Origin: Lysobacterales bacterium
GTDB taxonomy: Bacteria > Pseudomonadota > Gammaproteobacteria > Xanthomonadales > S139-57
Length of the DNA: 15,600 nt
NCBI GenBank assembly: GCA_026993285.1
Contig: JALWTZ010000319.1
Coordinates: 1 to 15,600 of the forward strand
Reading direction: 5' to 3'
Position numbers and translations under genes: made by a program. Position 1 is the stretch's first letter; every line of letters begins with the position of its first letter. The notes under the pieces were generated by a model, which saw only the letters and a list, made by a program, of their open reading frames with translations, had not been told where the DNA came from and ran no database searches. Shown here one piece after another: positions 7,412 through 15,600 of this stretch.

Positions 7412-8308
7412 ATGGCGGAACACCATGTACTGTTGATTGAGCACCCAGCACGCCTGAACATCGATACTGGCCGGTTGCGCATTGAACGGGACAAACATCC
7501 GCCCGTTTTTGTACTGCCGGAAGATATCGATGTACTCTGCCTCCACCATCCCGTAATCAGCATCAGTATTAGCGCGTTGCAAGCCCTGACCGAGGCGGGC
7601 GCCGTGGTACTGCTGACTGACGCGCGTCACCAGCCCAGCGCCCAGCTTTATCCACTCAAAGCACATGCCAGGCAAAGCTTACGCCTGCGACTTCAGATCC
7701 AGTTGGATCACACAGACCATCCCCCCCGACTCTGGCAAGCGATAGTCCAGGCACGCATACGAACTCAAGCGGCAAACCTGCGAGCTTTGGGACGTAAGGG
7801 AGCTCTATACCTTGAACGGCTCAGCAAAAAAGTTAAGCCTAATGATTCTGGTCACCACGAGGGACAGGCAGCACGCCATTACTGGAAACACCTGTTGGAA
7901 GAAGGGTTTAGGCGTGAAAAACGGGGTGCAGAAGATGGCATTAACAGTCGCCTCAATTTTGGCTATGCGGTGCTACGGGCGGTGATCGCCCGGCAACTGG
8001 CCTGCATGGGCCTGAATCTGGGGCTGGGCCTGGGACATCACAGTAGCGAAAACCCTTTCAATCTTGCTGATGATTTTATTGAACCCTACCGTTATCTGGT
8101 TGAGCGGCATGTGGTATCGCTAGACCGGCAAGTACTTGAACAACCACTGCAAAGTAATGGTAAAAAAGAGTTATTGGCCTTTATCAGCCAGCAGGTGCCG
8201 ATGAACGATGGTGAATACCGGCTCAATGGGGCTGTAGAAGCCACTGTGGACAGTTACTGCCGTATTCTTGACGGGCGGGGGGAAAGTCTGGCATTACCGG
8301 AGTATTAG
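7412..8308 (+). CDS. cas1: CRISPR-associated integrase Cas1
   Basis: Cas1 with Cas2 captures foreign DNA fragments and integrates them as new spacers at the leader end of the array. The 298-residue protein has an N-terminal beta domain (MAEHHVLLIEHPARLNIDTG onward) and a C-terminal helical catalytic domain. The metal-binding set is visible: E150 in EGQAARHYW, H209/H210 in GLGHHSSENPF and the acidic cluster D220, D221, E224 in LADDFIEPYR. The GHH-FNLADD-EP arrangement is typical of type II Cas1. The gene begins 7 bases after the cas9 stop and ends 1 base before cas2. No strong ribosome binding site is close to the ATG (GGAAG lies 12 bases away, inside cas9), so coupling to cas9 translation is likely. 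Confidence 0.96.
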   Translation: MAEHHVLLIEHPARLNIDTGRLRIERDKHPPVFVLPEDIDVLCLHHPVISISISALQALTEAGAVVLLTDARHQPSAQLYPLKAHARQSLRLRLQIQLDHTDHPPRLWQAIVQARIRTQAANLRALGRKGALYLERLSKKVKPNDSGHHEGQAARHYWKHLLEEGFRREKRGAEDGINSRLNFGYAVLRAVIARQLACMGLNLGLGLGHHSSENPFNLADDFIEPYRYLVERHVVSLDRQVLEQPLQSNGKKELLAFISQQVPMNDGEYRLNGAVEATVDSYCRILDGRGESLALPEY

Positions 8309-8309
8309 T

Positions 8310-8642
8310 ATGGGTGTGAACGGGTGGCGAATTGTGTGGTTGATTGCTGTCTATGATTGCCCCATGACTACGCCCGAGGCTAGACATGCCTACAGCGTGT
8401 TTCGCAAGTTACTGTTGAGCCAGAACTTTCATCAACTGCAGAACTCGCTCTATGTTCGTCACTTCCCCACCAAAGCCACCGCTGATGCCTGTATACATCG
8501 ATTGCGGCCACAGATTCCCAAGGGTGCGGATGTGGCATTCTTTCTGGTTACCGACAAGCAGTACGCCATGACTAGAGAGTACTTTGGTACAAAGGAAGTC
8601 AGGAAAAAACCCGATGAACCCGAGCAAATTCAGTTGTTCTAG
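8310..8642 (+). CDS. cas2: CRISPR-associated protein Cas2
   Basis: Cas2 is the small dimeric scaffold of the Cas1-Cas2 spacer-integration complex. The 110-residue protein has a ferredoxin-like fold signature: first strand WRIVWLIAVYDCP with Asp16, then NFHQLQNSLYVRHF and GADVAFFLVTDKQYAM. These match Cas2 of type II-C systems in outline. The ATG at 8310 is chosen because GGAG at 8299-8302 gives a 7-base spacing and the start lies one base after the cas1 stop. A start at 8268 would overlap cas1 and add an uncharacteristic leader. No csn2 or cas4 follows, which defines the locus as II-C. The first CRISPR repeat begins only 40 bases after the stop. Confidence 0.95.
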   Translation: MGVNGWRIVWLIAVYDCPMTTPEARHAYSVFRKLLLSQNFHQLQNSLYVRHFPTKATADACIHRLRPQIPKGADVAFFLVTDKQYAMTREYFGTKEVRKKPDEPEQIQLF

Positions 8643-8650
8643 AGAGAAAT

Positions 8651-8675
8651 CCCTAACTCAATCAGTGAGTTAGGG
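8651..8675. terminator. Hairpin between cas2 and the CRISPR array
   Basis: CCCTAACTCA (8651-8660) and TGAGTTAGGG (8666-8675) form a perfect 10-bp stem with a 5-base loop. On the minus strand it is followed by ATTTCTCTCT, a weak pyrimidine tract; on the plus strand by AATTGG. It probably stops array transcription coming from the right, and perhaps the cas operon from the left. It also occupies most of the 40-bp segment where an acquisition leader would have to be if spacers enter at the cas2 end. Confidence 0.65.
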
Positions 8676-8682
8676 AATTGGT

Positions 8683-10211
8683 ATTATATCAGGCATTCCG
8701 ATGGTGGGGTATCGGAACGGACAGGCCGCGCTGGTTGTCACGCCATGGATTATATCAGGCATTCCGATGGTGGGGTATCGGAACGTTCCCGTTTGGCATA
8801 TTCAATGGCCTCACATTATATCAGGCATTCCGATGGTGGGGTATCGGAACGACAGCACGGGCACCCTGCGGCTGAAACCGATTATATCAGGCATTCCGAT
8901 GGTGGGGTATCGGAACGTACCGGCGCTTACGAGGCATCGGCAACCTGATTATATCAGGCATTCCGATGGTGGGGTATCGGAACCTGATACTCACCGGACG
9001 GGCGCTGATACAGATTATATCAGGCATTCCGATGGTGGGGTATCGGAACGGGGTTCCTGTTCGGAACCGGGGGCGACAAATTATATCAGGCATTCCGATG
9101 GTGGGGTATCGGAACCGCCGCCGTGCGCCAATGGGGAAAACCGGCATTATATCAGGCATTCCGATGGTGGGGTATCGGAACTGGAGACGGCGTCGTTGTC
9201 GTACACATGCGATTATATCAGGCATTCCGATGGTGGGGTATCGGAACACCAGTACCTGCAGATAGGCTCGTACCTTCATTATATCAGGCATTCCGATGGT
9301 GGGGTATCGGAACAGCCCGGATATTGACATGCGGAAGGCTGGTATTATATCAGGCATTCCGATGGTGGGGTATCGGAACCTGGGTATAACGCCAGGTGCC
9401 AAGCGCAGAAATTATATCAGGCATTCCGATGGTGGGGTATCGGAACACCCGCAGGGTTGGGATGGCGATTCCGGCCATTATATCAGGCATTCCGATGGTG
9501 GGGTATCGGAACACTGTCCGACATGGTTGTAGCGGTCAACAAATTATATCAGGCATTCCGATGGTGGGGTATCGGAACCATCATGCCGCTACCTCCTGCT
9601 GATTCAGTATTATATCAGGCATTCCGATGGTGGGGTATCGGAACCGTAATGTAAATCACACCATCGAATTGATTATTATATCAGGCATTCCGATGGTGGG
9701 GTATCGGAACCGTTTCCGGCGCGCCGTCGGTGCCGTAGGCATTATATCAGGCATTCCGATGGTGGGGTATCGGAACAGCAGGCTGGCCGATGCTGGGTAT
9801 TCGATTATTATATCAGGCATTCCGATGGTGGGGTATCGGAACCATTGCTCACCGCCGCCCAGCTGACCCGCAATTATATCAGGCATTCCGATGGTGGGGT
9901 ATCGGAACACACATACAGCATGCCCAACAACAGCAACAATTATATCAGGCATTCCGATGGTGGGGTATCGGAACCTCGCAGTGATGCTTGATAGGATTCC
10001 GGCAATTATATCAGGCATTCCGATGGTGGGGTATCGGAACCCGTGAATGATCCTGAATGGGATCCCATCGATTATATCAGGCATTCCGATGGTGGGGTAT
10101 CGGAACGGGATATTAGTTGTGAGCGCGGCTCAATCGATTATATCAGGCATTCCGATGGTGGGGTATCGGAACATGGAGGAAGTGCGGATGCAACGCCAGG
10201 CGATTATATCA
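8683..10211 (-). promoter_or_regulatory. Extended -10 promoters embedded in each CRISPR repeat
   Basis: The minus-strand 3' end of every repeat, including the degenerate one, reads TGATATAAT: a consensus TATAAT with the TGN extension. Starts about 6-7 bases downstream would fall inside the spacer and leave roughly 24 bases of guide followed by the next repeat. Such repeat-embedded promoters are established for N. meningitidis type II-C. Here they are inferred from sequence. Confidence 0.75.
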
Positions 10212-10238
10212 GGCATTCCGATGGTGGGGGCATTTGCT
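10203..10238 (-). repeat. Degenerate terminal CRISPR repeat
   Basis: Bases 10203-10229 match the repeat exactly and 10230-10238 do not (GCATTTGCT in place of TATCGGAAC). The lost end is the crRNA 5' handle. The retained end contains the embedded promoter that would drive the adjacent spacer. Confidence 0.95.
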
Positions 10239-10474
10239 AATATAGTATAGGGTTAGGGCTAGTGCCCGAGGGAATGGTAGGTGTAATGAGGTTGATTTCT
10301 ATTGGACCTGCAACCTGGCTGGTTGTTTATAGAATAAATCAAGTATATGTTTTATTAATTAAGTGAATAAACAGGTTTATGCGTACTCTATCCACAGGCT
10401 GAAATGGTTGAAGCGCATACACAGCACAGGTGTTGTGAACACCACAACCGCATGGGCTTCCCTGCCCTCCTGAT
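10239..10474. other. Intergenic segment between the CRISPR array and cbpA
   Basis: This 236-bp stretch is AT-richer than its surroundings and holds no convincing gene. It contains the right copy of the 17-bp direct repeat (10388-10404) and nested short inverted repeats at 10429-10448 (GGTGTT/AACACC and GTTGTG/CACAAC), which may form a weak 3' hairpin for the minus-strand cbpA transcript. No T-tract follows. Confidence 0.5.
10388..10404 (+). repeat. Right copy of the 17-bp direct repeat bounding the CRISPR module
   Basis: CTATCCACAGGCTGAAA matches 3900-3916 at 15 of 17 bases, same orientation. It includes TATCCACA, close to a DnaA box, but it is isolated, so I do not read it as an origin. Confidence 0.45.
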
Positions 10475-11398
10475 TCAGCTGGTTGCCGTGGTTGTACTCA
10501 GCTCGCGCAGTTGCTCGTACAGCTTGCGTTCTTCCGGGCTGAGGGTTTTGGGAACGGCAATCATGATCTCGGCATAGAGGTCACCACCGCCCAGGCCCTT
10601 GCCCTTGAGGCGGAATTTCTTGCCGGAGCTGGTGCCGGCGGGGATGTTCAGTTCCACCTTGCCGTCCAGGGTGGGCACCACCACCTTGCCGCCCAGAGCG
10701 GCCTTCCACGGTTCGATCTGGACGCGGGTAGTCAGGTCCTTGCCGTCCACCTTGAAGCGGCTGTGCGGCAGCAGTTGCACTTCCAGGATCAGGTCACCGG
10801 CCGGGCCGCCGGCCATGCCGGGGCCGCCCTGGCCCTTGAGGCGGATTTTTCTGCCATCGGTGGTGCCGGCCGGAATCTTGATATCCAGCGTCTTGCGTTC
10901 ACCGTTGCCCAGGTCGAAGCTGACCCGGGTGCTGCCACCCTTGGCCACGGTTTCCAGGTCCAGTTTGACGGTGGCCTGGATGTCCTGCCCCTTGCGCGGG
11001 CGGGCGCGGTGGCTTCTGCCGCCGTGGAAGCCCTCGGCACCACTGAAGCCGCCACCGAAGCCGCCGCCAAAGATGGAGGCGAAAAAGTCGCTGAAGCCGG
11101 CCAGGTCTTCCGGGTTGACCGAGCCGCCCTGAAAGCCGCCACCACCGAACTGGCCGGGGTTGAAGCCGTAGCCGGCATCCACCTGGGCCTTGATCTGGTC
11201 GTATTGCTTGCGTTTTTCCGGGTCTTTCAGTGCCTCGTAGGCCTCGTTGACTTCCTTGAAGCGTTCCTCGGACTGGCTGTCGCCCTTGTTCTTGTCCGGG
11301 TGGTATTTGCGGGCCAGCTTGCGGTAGGCCTTCTTGATTTCATCCTGCGAGGCCGATGCACTGACGCCCAGGATCTTGTAGTAATCCTTGAATTCCAT
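10475..11398 (-). CDS. cbpA: DnaJ-class co-chaperone, CbpA-like
   Basis: CbpA is a class B J-protein that stimulates DnaK ATPase and in E. coli also binds curved DNA. The 307 residues show a J domain (about 1-70, DYYKILGV, HPD at 33-35), a Gly/Phe-rich linker (about 77-130) and the two beta-sandwich substrate-binding domains of DnaJ C (about 135-300). The CxxCxGxG zinc repeats of true DnaJ are absent, which separates it from dnaJ. The length matches CbpA (about 306 in E. coli). No cbpM modulator gene is next to it. The start at 11398 is the normal J-domain N-terminus; its ribosome binding site (GGGTGA region) is poor. It is separated from the phzF-like gene by 94 bases and probably transcribed on its own. 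Confidence 0.92.
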   Translation of the reverse strand: MEFKDYYKILGVSASASQDEIKKAYRKLARKYHPDKNKGDSQSEERFKEVNEAYEALKDPEKRKQYDQIKAQVDAGYGFNPGQFGGGGFQGGSVNPEDLAGFSDFFASIFGGGFGGGFSGAEGFHGGRSHRARPRKGQDIQATVKLDLETVAKGGSTRVSFDLGNGERKTLDIKIPAGTTDGRKIRLKGQGGPGMAGGPAGDLILEVQLLPHSRFKVDGKDLTTRVQIEPWKAALGGKVVVPTLDGKVELNIPAGTSSGKKFRLKGKGLGGGDLYAEIMIAVPKTLSPEERKLYEQLRELSTTTATS

Positions 11399-11407
11399 GA
11401 TTCACCC

Positions 11408-11437
11408 AAAAAAATTGACTGCCTCCAATATGGGGGC
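11408..11437 (-). terminator. Candidate terminator after the phzF-like gene
   Basis: On the minus strand GCCCCCA / TGGAGGC form a stem with one mismatch and a TAT loop, followed after six bases by seven Ts (11414-11408). A second small dyad CGGCTTCAAGCCG lies at 11447-11459. A weak promoter for cbpA (TTGAAG, 17 bp, CATATT) overlaps this region on the same strand. Confidence 0.4.
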
Positions 11438-11492
11438 TTTTGCCGTCGGCTTCAAGCCGGAGGGGTGGGCATGGGTGACGGTTGGTGCGGTT

Positions 11493-12283
11493 TCAGAAGG
11501 GCAGTTGCAGGCGGGCGCGGGCATAGAGCACGGCCTGGCCTTCCAGCAGCACGGCATCTTCCAGCAGGCCGCAGGTCAGCCAGCCCTGGCGGCTGGAGCG
11601 TTGCATGGCCTGGAGGGTGTTTTTTTCCAGCCGCGCGGCCCAGAAGGGGGTGAGGGCGCAGTGGGCCGAGCCGGTAACCGGGTCTTCGTTCACGCCCACG
11701 GCCGGGGCGAAGAAGCGGGAGTAGAAGTCGAATGCCTCATCACCGGGGGCGGTGGCGATCACGCCACGGGTGTCCACTTCCGCCAGGCGGGCAAAATCCG
11801 GTTGCAGGGCGTCCAGTTGCTGTTTGTCGGGGTAGAGCAGCAGGGTATCTTCGCCGGCCTGCCACTGTTCTTCCGGCTTGCTGCCCATGGCGGCGCAGAG
11901 GTAGGGGTCCAGCGTGGCGGGCTTCGGCTCGCGCCGGGGAAAACGCATGCGGTAGCCGTTTTCCTGGCGTTCCACGGTCAGGGGGCCGCTGCGGGTGTGA
12001 AAGGTGATTTTCCCGCCGGCATGGCCCAGTTCGGTGAACAGCAGGTGGGCGGTGGCCAGGGTGGCGTGGCCGCAGAGTTTGACTTCGGTGCCGGGCGTGA
12101 ACCAGCGCAGGTGGTAGTCTTTACCCCGGGGTACGAAAAAGGCGGTTTCCGACAGGTTGTTTTCCGAGGCAATGGCCTGCATTTGCGTGTCTTCCAGCCA
12201 GTGGTCCAGCGGCACAATGGCGGCGGGGTTGCCGTGGAAGACCCGGTCGGTGAAGGCGTCGATGGTGTAGCAGTCCAGTTCGG

Positions 12284-12287
<4 letters not shown>
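11493..12287 (-). CDS. PhzF-family isomerase/epimerase
   Basis: The protein belongs to the PhzF/diaminopimelate-epimerase-like fold family, whose best-known member isomerises a phenazine precursor. Most family members have unknown substrates, and no phenazine genes are present here. The 264 residues show the two-lobed signature: YTIDAFTDRVFHGNPAAIV at 7-25, the catalytic-type Glu47 in NLSETAFF, LCGHATLATAHLL, and NEDPVTGSAHCALTPFW in the second lobe. The ATG overlaps the stop of the acetoacetyl-CoA synthetase gene (ATGA), indicating translational coupling and a shared transcript. A role in the same acyl-CoA or ketone metabolism is an inference from position only. Confidence 0.9.
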
Positions 12288-14254
<1,967 letters not shown>

Positions 14255-14264
14255 GGTGTTGGCG

Positions 14265-15203
14265 TCAATCCAGTTTTTCCAGCAGTTCAGGCACGACCTG
14301 GAACAGGTCACCCACCAGGCCCAGATCGGCCACCTCGAAGATGGGTGCGTCCGGATCCTTGTTGATGGCGACAATGGTGCCTGCATCCTTGATGCCGGTC
14401 AAATGCTGGATGGCGCCGGAAATGCCCAGGGCGATGTACAGCTCCGGGGCGATGATCTTGCCGGTCTGGCCCACTTGCAGGTCATTGGCGGCATAACCGG
14501 CATCCACGGCGGCGCGGGAGGCCCCGACCGCGGCATGCAGCTTGTCGGCCAGTTGTTCCACCAGACGGAAGTTTTCCGCGCTGCCCAGGCCACGGCCCCC
14601 GGAGACCACCCGCTCGGCGGATTGCAGGTCGGGGCGGTCACCGCCATCGGCTTCCAGGCCCACGAAGCGGGTGTGTTGCGGCAGGCTGATATCCAGGCTG
14701 CAGGCTTCCACCGGGGCGGCATCACCCGTGCCCACGGGCTTGAAGGAGGCCGTGCGCACGCTGGCCAGCACGGTATGCTCCGGCGGGCATTGCAGTTCCA
14801 CGATGGCGTTGCCGGCATAGACCGGGCGCTCGAAATGGTGCGGGCCCTTGACGGTCATCAGGTCGGAGACCTGCGGCAGGCCCAGCAGGGCGGCCACCCG
14901 TGGCAGCACATCCTTGCCGAAGGTGGTGGAAGGGATGAACAGGTGGGAATAACCTTCCGCCAGGGCGGCAATCTGCGGGGCCAGCACGGCGGCCAGCGGG
15001 TGGGCGTTTTCTTCCCGGTCCAGCAGAAGCACCCGGCTGACACCTTCCAGGCTGGCCGCCTGTTCGGCGATGGCCTGGCCCCCGTGGGCCAGCACGGCCA
15101 CCTCAATGGCATCCACGCCCAGTTGGCTGGCGGCGGCCACGGCACGGGCAGTGGTCGTGTTCAGGTTCCGGCCGTCGTGTTCGGCAATGATCAGGCAGCG
15201 CAT
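14265..15203 (-). CDS. etfA: Electron transfer flavoprotein alpha subunit
   Basis: ETF alpha pairs with ETF beta to carry electrons from acyl-CoA and related dehydrogenases to the quinone pool through ETF:quinone oxidoreductase. The 312-residue length is standard. The N-terminal domain begins MRCLIIAEHDG. The C-terminal FAD-binding domain shows GRGLGSAENF, SRAAVDAGYAANDLQVGQTG, GISGAIQHLTGIKDAGTIVA and the closing INKDPDAPIFEVADLGLVGD. The start at 15203 is chosen because ATG overlaps the etfB stop (TGATG), GAGGAG lies just upstream, and the family N-terminus begins here; 15293 would lie inside etfB. No ETF:quinone oxidoreductase gene is in the window. Confidence 0.97.
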   Translation of the reverse strand: MRCLIIAEHDGRNLNTTTARAVAAASQLGVDAIEVAVLAHGGQAIAEQAASLEGVSRVLLLDREENAHPLAAVLAPQIAALAEGYSHLFIPSTTFGKDVLPRVAALLGLPQVSDLMTVKGPHHFERPVYAGNAIVELQCPPEHTVLASVRTASFKPVGTGDAAPVEACSLDISLPQHTRFVGLEADGGDRPDLQSAERVVSGGRGLGSAENFRLVEQLADKLHAAVGASRAAVDAGYAANDLQVGQTGKIIAPELYIALGISGAIQHLTGIKDAGTIVAINKDPDAPIFEVADLGLVGDLFQVVPELLEKLD

Positions 15204-15600
15204 CAGAGTACTCCTCGTTCTTTCAGGGCGGCGAGCAGTTCGTCCACCGTTTCCACCTTGTGGCCGGCCTGGCGGGGCTGGGGTGCCCGCCATTGCAGAA
15301 TCTGGCAGGCCGGCGGTGCTTCCACGCCCAGGCTGTCCAGCGGGCGGGTTTCCAGCGGCTTGCGCTTGGCTTTCATGATGTCGGGCAGCTTGACGAAGCG
15401 GGGTTCGTTCAGACGCAGGTCGGCGGTGATGACGGCGGGCAGGTCGATCTGGATGGTTTCCAGGCCGGCATCTACTTCGCGGGTGACCGTGGCACTGTCA
15501 CCCTCCAGCACCATCCTGGAGGCAAAGGTGGCCTGGGGGCGATCCCACAGGGCGGCGAGCATCTGGCCGGTCTGGTTGCTGTCGTCATCGATGGCCTGCT
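15203..15600 (-). CDS. etfB: Electron transfer flavoprotein beta subunit, C-terminal part
   Basis: The reading frame enters from the right edge of the window with QAIDDDSNQTGQMLAALWDRPQATFASRM, the conserved central stretch of ETF beta, and ends in LAALKERGVL. About 131 residues are visible of a usual 250. The segment LPAVITADLRLNEPRFVKLPDIMKAKRKPLE is the standard beta-subunit part near the AMP site and the recognition loop that docks partner dehydrogenases. The Met at 15562 is internal, not the start. The stop overlaps the etfA start by one base, so the subunits are made in step. Confidence 0.96.
   Translation of the reverse strand, partial: QAIDDDSNQTGQMLAALWDRPQATFASRMVLEGDSATVTREVDAGLETIQIDLPAVITADLRLNEPRFVKLPDIMKAKRKPLETRPLDSLGVEAPPACQILQWRAPQPRQAGHKVETVDELLAALKERGVL

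Larger units (their letters stand above)
8683..10238 (-). CRISPR. Type II-C CRISPR array, 24 repeats and 23 spacers
   Basis: Repeats of 36 bp start at 8683, 8749, 8815, 8881, 8948, 9014, 9080, 9146, 9212, 9278, 9344, 9411, 9477, 9543, 9609, 9675, 9741, 9807, 9873, 9939, 10005, 10071, 10137 and 10203. By eye the first 23 look identical. The last keeps its first 27 bases (through GGTGGGG) and then diverges. Spacers are 30 nt except the 4th (8917-8947) and 11th (9380-9410), which are 31 nt; all look distinct. crRNA strand is assigned as minus because the tracrRNA anti-repeat pairs with the minus-strand repeat (GTTCCGATACCCC at its 5' end). A 7-bp dyad TTCCGAT / ATCGGAA lies inside each repeat. 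Spacer origins cannot be judged without a database search. Confidence 0.99.

Noticed and set aside
8701..9327. Long open frames across the CRISPR array on both strands, with peptides such as YIRHSDGGVSE repeating
   Set aside because: The 66-base period is a multiple of three, so a stop-free repeat stays open. These are translations of the array, not a repeat protein.
10274..10366. 30-codon open frame beginning ATGGTAGGTGTAATG
   Set aside because: Too short, AT-rich, with a badly spaced ribosome binding site and no recognisable feature.
10389..10396. TATCCACA as a DnaA box, hinting at a replication origin
   Set aside because: Only one near-match is present, with no cluster of boxes or origin-linked gene.
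10511..11653. 380-codon plus-strand frame opposite cbpA
   Set aside because: It is antisense to a well-supported J-domain protein and its low-complexity Ala/Gly/Val composition is that of a shadow frame.
14255..14386. Earlier start for the acetoacetyl-CoA synthetase at 14386
   Set aside because: It overlaps the conserved C-terminal part of etfA by over 100 bases, and the added residues are unlike the family N-terminus.
15204..15293. Earlier start for etfA at 15293
   Set aside because: It overlaps etfB and adds an Arg/Pro-rich leader; the TGATG junction and ribosome binding site support 15203.

Overview
This window reads as chromosomal DNA of a gammaproteobacterium. The order uvrC, pgsA, tRNA gene is common in that class. 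The core genes are GC-rich, and the cas genes look less so by eye. I cannot name a genus from sequence alone.

Layout. Bases 1-3624 (+) hold the 3' part of uvrC (DNA repair), pgsA (phospholipid synthesis) and a GAF-PAS-GGDEF-EAL signalling protein. A tRNA-Arg(ACG) with its own promoter and a hairpin terminator follows (3621-3799). Next to it lies an inverted copy of the tRNA 3' end, the kind of scar often left at an integration site.

Bases 3900-10404 carry a compact, apparently complete type II-C CRISPR-Cas9 module. A tracrRNA is encoded on the minus strand just before cas9, and its anti-repeat lies immediately upstream of the cas9 start. cas9 (1113 aa), cas1 and cas2 follow as a tight plus-strand operon with no csn2 or cas4. 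A short hairpin then separates cas2 from an array of 24 repeats (36 bp) and 23 spacers (21 of 30 nt, 2 of 31 nt). Read on the minus strand, every repeat ends in an extended -10 promoter (TGATATAAT). Each crRNA is therefore probably transcribed on its own, toward cas2, as is established for Neisseria meningitidis. The anti-repeat keeps a decayed form of this promoter pointing at cas9. The last repeat (10203-10238) is degenerate only in the part not needed as a promoter. A 17-bp near-identical direct repeat sits at both edges of the module.

Bases 10239-10474 contain no convincing gene. From 10475 to the window end everything is on the minus strand: a CbpA/DnaJ-like co-chaperone, then the cluster etfB (partial)-etfA-acetoacetyl-CoA synthetase-PhzF-like isomerase with overlapping or near-touching genes. 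This cluster suggests electron-transfer-flavoprotein-linked acyl-CoA and ketone-body metabolism.

The most interesting part is the CRISPR module: the embedded promoters, the face-to-face tracrRNA/cas9 promoter region, the array polarity, and an HNH domain with Glu in place of the usual Asp and a possible zinc site. The type II-C architecture itself is known. Any novelty lies in this Cas9/tracrRNA pair and its regulation.
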